NCBI GenBank assembly: GCA_033060915.1
Contig: CM065379.1
Coordinates: 17,501 to 81,500 of the forward strand
Length of the DNA: 64,000 bases
Direction: 5' to 3'
From: Euryodendron excelsum
Taxonomy: Eukaryota > Streptophyta > Magnoliopsida > Ericales > Pentaphylacaceae
The position numbers and the translations under genes are program-made. Shown in pieces: positions 58,085 to 64,000 of this stretch. The notes under the pieces are model-generated. The model did not search any database, was not told the origin of the DNA, and saw only the letters and a program-made list of their open reading frames with translations. Positions within the stretch are counted from its first letter, which is position 1. Each line of letters starts with the position of its first letter.

Positions 58085-58172
<88 letters not shown>

Positions 58173-59020
58173 ACCTAATTTTGAAGCATTGAGAATTTAG
58201 TTCTGAATAAAAGAGCTAATAATACCTTGATGTCATTTACATATACAGGAAGAGATGGAAAAGAATTGAGAAGTTGAGTCAATACAGGTTGCGTTTTTTT
58301 ATTGTAGGATATAAGTTTTCCTTTCCTGCTACTTAGACCACCAGATTGCACATGATGGCATCACTGAATCAGAATGGCTTTCATTCAACACATAAAACGA
58401 AAAATAAAAATCTTCATTCAGGTTTGTGTTGCTCAATGGAATATCTCTACTTTCAGAGCTGTTATGTCCTTTGCAAAAATCACTATATTTAACTTCAAGT
58501 CTTTATTATTCATGGTATATAGTATTTAGTATAATAGAATACATATCAACATTGTGAAACGTCCCATGTGAAGGAATGTGTACCCTCTGATAGATAACTT
58601 CTCTATAAAAAAAGATTCAGGGGCCTCAGCAAGTCTGCTCGTCAAGAGAGAATTGATGCCTATGCCGCCATGGTATGCATGTTCTCGTATTGTCATTTTT
58701 GTTTTGGCTTCTAATGTATCTTCCTCACAAAAGGATAGCTCTAAGTGGAGTCTTAATTATTTAAGCTTGTTCTATACGACCCATAGGCCCTGCTTATTGA
58801 TCTTGTGTGAAGTTCAAGAACGAAAGGGAAAGTGATAACTTCTCTTTTTTTTCTTCCCACTTCTATTCTGTGGGTACAGGTGGTGCTGGAGAGATATTTC
58901 ACCCAATCAGGCGAGGGAATTGAACTTGTTCTTGCCAAACAGTTGGAACTCCGGGAAAAGCTTCAAATTGGCCCACCTGGAGGTATGGACTTTCGTCCAC
59001 AAGAAGAATTTAATGGTTGA
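57659..59020 (+). CDS. Unidentified 88-aa protein, four coding exons
   Basis: The exons are 57643-57693 (ATG at 57659; donor GTAATT), 58249-58287 (donor GTTGCG), 58621-58672 (donor GTATGC) and 58880-59020 (stop TGA). All junctions keep frame: MSTEAMSLMIER-KRWKRIEKLSQYR-GLSKSARQERIDAYAAM-VVLERYFTQSGEG..FRPQEEFNG. The protein is soluble, highly charged and basic in the first half (KRWKRIEK), with a probable helix through IELVLAKQLELREKLQ. Four consistent junctions without stops, plus an upstream 5'UTR-like exon, support a real gene. An alternative acceptor six bases upstream of 58621 would add two residues. I do not recognise the family. Only its last exon exists in unit 1 (25890-26030). Small exon size makes the model moderately uncertain. 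Confidence 0.6.
58087..58168 (+). repeat. (CT)41 microsatellite in an intron
   Basis: Eighty-two bases of perfect CT repeat lie in the first coding-region intron of the 88-aa-protein gene, about 80 bp before the exon at 58249. It is the longest microsatellite in the window. Confidence 0.95.
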
Positions 59021-61521
59021 TCTTTCATTTTCAATGCTAGCAGTTAGATTCAGGGGCAACAATTTGCGGCACCATTGGCTAACATGGCAGGTACCAGGGT
59101 TAGACTGATGAATTGAGTTAGAATCATATTTCCTAGAGATGGCTTAAGAGTGTTCGCTAGGATTTTTATGATTTTATCTTTACATTCATTTTTTTGGTTA
59201 ATACATTGTTTAGGGCGATTGGTGCTTTCACATCTTTTTATCATCAAAACGGCATAACCTCCTTAGAAGCTCAAAATAAGTGCACAAAATTGAGGTCCTT
59301 TCATGAACAGTGCTCGGTGAAATTTTATAACTGAATTCCATTTGCAGCAAAAAAAAAGTGCCCGAATCTCCTAACTTGGACCTGATCCTATATTTATGGG
59401 CAAACTGCGAAAATATTATCATGTACGACCTTTCGGATCCAATAACCAATCATTGTCATCATTCAGGCAAAAGCATTACAGTTCTTGCTAAATTTGTTGG
59501 GTTTCCTTTGATAGAATTGAACTTACGGACTCCGAAGGTAGCAAGTTGTCATTAGACCCATACAATCATATTCGATGATTAATCATATACAATTTCTTAA
59601 AAAAATTTACAAAGGATCGATTGGTCACAACAGAATGCGGGCGAAACCTAAATAATGAAAATCACACATCAAATAAGGGAGGGGGAAAGGAGGCAAATGG
59701 TCACTCCCCAGGTCAAATGCACTGCTATTTCCTGCAGAGTGTGCAAGACAGTGCTCCTAGACTTTACACAAGTGAGATGATGTTCCATGGATTCTTCAGC
59801 TTGACCTGTCAATAGGGCAATCAGATGATAGGCTCAAAAAATCAAAGCATTTTCCTTTTGGAGAACGGAACCGCCAACCTCTGAGATTTCTTCAGCAGCA
59901 ACCATGCCCCCTACTTTACAAGCTACAGGAATACAATTTTGTATAATATACAAGGGCTTCAATTCTGTTTGAAACTTGAGGAAAGGTAGGGACTTTGGTT
60001 TCTAATTTAGGAGGAAAGAAAACAAAAGTCCAAAGAAAAACAGGGGTGCCTCAAATCGTTCATTCGATACTGGTTTCTGCTGTACACGAAGAACAAAAAG
60101 CACGCATTTATGATAGCACCTGTAATACACCATTGACACGGCAGTTGGACATAGTTAACTCAATTCGCCTTTGCAAAGCAAGACATAAATACACAAAGCT
60201 GGCTCCACTCGATCTACAATCCACTATTTGTTTTAAGGTACTTTCTCTTTCTTCTGCAATCTCATTTTAGATATGCCCTAAACTAGTGTATGTAGATTTG
60301 TGATTCTTGTAGATCACATGTTCGATGGAAGATTTTAAAATGGATGTTGAGAACAGAGAAGGACAATTCAAGTTCTTTTTACTTTGTCTCTCCTGACCAA
60401 TTGGTTCCAATTTAATAGTGTTGAAATGTGTTAGGATGAATATAGCCATAGAGCAGCCCACCAGGCTGTAAAAGTAATACACATAGGACTGAAGCCGCCA
60501 GTTCCATGAAAAAGTTTCAGTGACGTAGAATTAAACGGCTTAGTGAAAATGAAGCTCACCCAGTTCAGTGTTACGCCTATGCAGTACATCCCATGTAATA
60601 CAAAGTTATGATGTGAAAAATGTCAAGTGACTGGTAAACTAGTATTGGCAGTGGAATGAAATATGATGTTTTCCTCTTATTTCCTTCGCTATCATTCATG
60701 CTAATTAATTTTACATGGTGTCCATAGACTCCCTGCATTGGTTATGCTAGATTTTTTTAATGTTTTTAATGATTTCTAATTATGTATAATCCTAATACAG
60801 AATTTCCATTCCAAGATGATTTCAGAATGGCTTTCCCAGAAGTATAACCCACTACACTAGAAGGACTCAATCATTAAATTTTGCATACCCTTGGAGTTTT
60901 TTTAAGTAGAACCTATCTTACTGATATCTAGACTTGAGGTCTTTTTTCTTTAACTTGACATAGAATTATATGATCTGATTCTGAGTCTCTGACAAAGAGT
61001 ACATGCTTCCTGAGCACGGGATATTTGTAGTGTTGTAATTGCTTCAGTGTGATCTACAGTGGGTTGAGTACACCCATATTTTTATGTCTTGTAAACTATG
61101 GTTGGCAAACGGGATTCCTGTAGCCTAAATTCAACTTTAGTGCTTCCATCCATACAACTTCTAAGCCTTGTGTTTGTCCATTGTCCTTCATAAAATCATT
61201 CCCTCACTACCACATCTATGGCATCTTTGTTGGAGAAATTGCTTCCCAAGCAACCTACTTTTCTAGTTCATTTTGTAATAAAATGAATAAGTATTATAAT
61301 TTTTGTTTGTATGTCACTACTTGATTTCATTTAGAATTTGAGATAGTAATAAAGATGATCTTTATGAACTGATGTGGCTTACTCTATGACCATCCTCACT
61401 ATTGATTACTTCTGAAAATATTCATAGTGTAGTTTCTTGGATAAAGATGATTTTTATGCTTCTCGGACTTATGGTGGAATTTTTTTTTGAAAAAGTAACA
61501 AAAAAAAAATCAAATTGAAGA
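59021..61521. other. Duplicated non-coding DNA (unit 2)
   Basis: Counterpart of 26031-28535. It contains a short extra segment around 60727-60750 not seen in unit 1. No gene is supported. Confidence 0.5.
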
Positions 61522-61718
61522 TACCTTACTGGAGAAATCAGTAACTTGGTTGGCCTGACAATCTTGTCTCTGAAGGAGTATTCCTTCTTGAAATTATCCT
61601 ACATTCAGTAGGAAGCTTGCCAAAATTGTATAACCTTTACTTGCACAGAAATAAATGTTTAGAAGAGATACCGGACACGGAAAATGAGTTGTATGAGATG
61701 AGCTTGAATCCTTCCTAA
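61522..61718 (+). pseudogene. Leucine-rich-repeat protein fragment (unit 2)
   Basis: Same LRR text and frameshift as 28536-28732, with Tyr to Asn in LYNLYLHRN. The shared break means it was already dead before the duplication. Confidence 0.75.
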
Positions 61719-61807
61719 CTATGAAACTATCAGTATCTTCCGGTTGTAGACCCATTATTTAGTTCTAAAGGGAAAAAAACGTAATTTAAAACTAAACAGC
61801 AAACTCA

Positions 61808-62047
61808 ATTCGTTCCAACAATCTTAGCAGTGTTAGCTTCCCCATCAATTGAAAGATCCTTGCCATTCAAAAGTCAGATCTTCGGATTGATCACTGTCCA
61901 GTAACACGTTGCTAGCTTTTATGTCCTTTCTGAGCGATTCTATGCCAGAATCCTCATGAAGATATGCCATTCTCTTGCAGTTCAGTCACTAGATGTCAAC
62001 TTCAATCGAGTTGCATGTGTTTCCTAGTTTCCTAGTTTCCTAGGATC
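61808..62047 (-). pseudogene. Receptor-like kinase fragment (unit 2)
   Basis: Counterpart of 28822-29066 with [21 protein letters not shown] 2-nt loss after NVLLDS adds a frameshift that unit 1 does not have. Confidence 0.8.
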
Positions 62048-62384
62048 CATCTAACCATATAACGTAGAAACAAACTTTATAGATAGCAAGTTAGCAACTA
62101 TGACCTTCATATCGAGTTCAATAAACCCCTGCATCATTTATTTTTTGTATGGAAAAATATTGCAGTGTTTCAAGTTGAGAACTAGGAAAGACAATAATTC
62201 GAACTACAGGGAAAGAAGTTGAGCCTGCTGTTTGACATGTATTCTTAGATAAGTAGTTTTTCCTATCCAATAATGCCAGAGCCCAAAAGCCTGACATGAT
62301 TTTTACATAAAGCTTCATTTGTATAGCTTCTGAATCTTTCTTTGAATAGCTTAAGTTGATCATTTCCTGAAGAGCATACTTAAG

Positions 62385-62483
62385 ATGATTCAAGGAATTG
62401 TTATCTCGAGTAACCAGCTGATTGGGGAAATTTGATCTCAATAGGAGATTGTTGAAGCCTTATGTATATTACTTTTCCCTTGG
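62385..62483 (+). pseudogene. C-terminal LRR fragment (unit 2)
   Basis: Counterpart of 29395-29492 (SSNQLIGEI) with further decay of the LLYLNFS part. Confidence 0.55.
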
Positions 62484-63837
62484 TCTCCAAAGTTCACATG
62501 CTTGTGAAATTTGTGATCGCAAACTACAACCTCAATTGTATAGAGGCATGTTCTGCTGGATGGAATCGTTCAAAAGGCATTTGCTAATTCCTTCTCAAAA
62601 CCAACACCATGCCAAGGATTGCATCTGAAAGTACACCATGCCCATCCCAAGGCCAACTATTTGCATCCATGTGCCTACAGAGTGCCATTTGACATGTGCA
62701 TGTGCAACATAGTTTTAGCAAGTCCCAGTACTTGGATCGGATGTAATCATGGGGTCCCTATGAGGAACTATTATGTTTGTTTGGTCAAAGAAGATGAGCA
62801 ATTTATTTTTCCTTAAGCTTATATCATATGCAGTCAATGTTTGAGTAAGAGAATTAGTTAGTGTTCAGTTTCATCACCCCAGGAAGTGTGATGTTTCTGA
62901 AATGGAAACTTTCAATTTTTTTCACCTGAAAAAAATTTGCATATAAGTGAACAAGAGATCATGATATCAATTTGCCTTTTAATTCAAATGAATGTGATTC
63001 TCCTGTATACTACTGGCACTTATGTTCTAGAGTAGAAGCCATTCCCTTTTTAAAGATGACTAGACAGCATGTTCTAATTCTGGGAACACAATGAAGCATG
63101 TAGCATGGAGCATGTTGAGTCTATTCTGCCCATAAACTTGTAAAGAGCTCCGAATTGATGACTTAATTTTCCTTAGAACTAGTTTTTATCTATATAGATT
63201 TTTGGTAGAGCTCCACGGATTGCATCTGAAAGTTTTTCTGCTAAACGTATGAAATGTATCCTATGGATACCCATTGTCACGTGTGTGCCACTTGAACATG
63301 TATTTTACATATCAGCGTAGCTGCCTCCATGGGGAACATTTCATAGGTCCACATGCATGACCTATCTTGGTAACATAGGTTTAGTCTCACCGAATGGGAT
63401 GTGTTGGTTGTAAAAAACTAGTTAGGTCCAACAACACGTAGTGTGTGCTCGGGTCTGGCTCATCATGCAAGATTGTACAACCACACAACTTTAACTAAGC
63501 TGAGAGGCAGGGCTAGGCATGCCGAACGGCTTTAGCAGACACCGCATGGACTTTGGCGATCTTGTAGCTTGAGACAATGGTGTTGCTGCGACATTAAACT
63601 CTGCACAGGTTGTAGTTGCCTTCAGGCAAGTCCAACTGACAAAGAGAGAGACTTCCTCATTGGTTCTAGAAGCCTAGTATCGTTTGCCTATAATGAAAGG
63701 TCTTTGGAGGATAACCTTATCACTTATCTCTAATAAGCTCTATTTTGTTTGAGCTCTATCCTAATTTCTTCAGAGATATCAAATGAATCTCTATATAAAA
63801 GATGCTTGTCCTCTTATCTAAGACTCCTGCTTTCGAT

Positions 63838-63839
<2 letters not shown>
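62484..63839. other. Duplicated non-coding DNA (unit 2)
   Basis: Counterpart of 29493-30806, with a 46-bp additional segment near 62825-62870 containing TTTGAGTAAGAGAATTAG. No gene recognised. Confidence 0.5.

Positions 63840-63873
<34 letters not shown>
63840..63873 (+). repeat. (CT)17 microsatellite in unit 2
   Basis: Counterpart of the (CT)11 tract at 30807-30828. Confidence 0.95.
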
Positions 63874-63876
<3 letters not shown>

Positions 63877-64000
63877 GTTGTGCTGTTTTATTCCTTGCCT
63901 AGTACTCTCTGGAACTCCTCTCTAGTGCCATTTGACATGCTTTGTGGCTCCTCGGTGACTGATCACAACTCTATTGAGCCTTCTACGTATTTATTTTCCT

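Larger units (their letters stand above)
58767..64000. repeat. Unit 2 copy of the right-hand part of the segmental duplication (runs off the window)
   Basis: Collinear with 25777-31000. The left boundary of shared sequence is within the third coding intron of the 88-aa-protein gene, and the right end lies beyond the window. Confidence 0.95.

Noticed and set aside
57980..58171. Frame encoding a long Arg-Glu repeat
   Set aside because: It is simply the antisense reading of the (CT)41 microsatellite.

Overview
The window is plant nuclear DNA, almost certainly from a eudicot. It is AT-rich, genes have GT-AG introns, there are many small MITEs, solo LTRs and a plant-type LINE, and the one clearly nameable gene is an SPX-domain phosphate-signalling gene of the SPX1/2/3 class. 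No species can be named from sequence alone.

The main gene family is a set of five related copies of a small four-helix membrane protein, all on the + strand, at about 2.8, 11.2, 17.0-18.7, 46.7-47.8 and 51.9-53.6 kb. Copies at 17.0-18.7 and 51.9-53.6 kb form complete two-exon gene models (166 and 170 aa). The copy at 2.8 kb is divergent and I find no first exon for it. The copy at 11.2 kb is broken by a MITE inside exon 2. The copy at 46.7 kb is broken by a hAT-like insertion, a 1-nt deletion and a 62-nt deletion. All share a short motif, SPFETH or a close variant, after the first helix. I do not recognise the family.

The large-scale layout is a roughly 20-kb direct segmental duplication: about 10.9-20 kb plus 25.78-31 kb (unit 1) matches 46.2-54.3 kb plus 58.77-64 kb (unit 2, running off the end). 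The offset shrinks from about 35.6 kb to 33.0 kb because each unit has its own indels. Unit 2 carries a candidate four-coding-exon gene for an 88-aa protein (57.66-59.02 kb). Unit 1 keeps only its last exon, joined to unrelated DNA at a junction with templated micro-duplications. Both units then carry the same decayed LRR fragments (+ strand) and receptor-kinase fragment (- strand).

Between the units lie an LTR-retrotransposon relic (32.7-33.1 kb), a solo LTR with target duplications (33.85-34.60 kb), the SPX3-like gene (34.996-37.704 kb, - strand, three exons, two P1BS motifs upstream), and a truncated LINE (about 41.67-46.1 kb, - strand). The LINE holds three nested insertions: a solo LTR, a MULE-type MITE and a second LTR-like element. 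The LINE separates copy 4 of the membrane-protein gene from a surviving promoter-like fragment at 40.0 kb.

The rest is AT-rich intergenic DNA with tandem duplications, microsatellites and MITEs, several of which can be delimited exactly because a paralogous empty site exists in the same window. I see no tRNA, rRNA or CRISPR.
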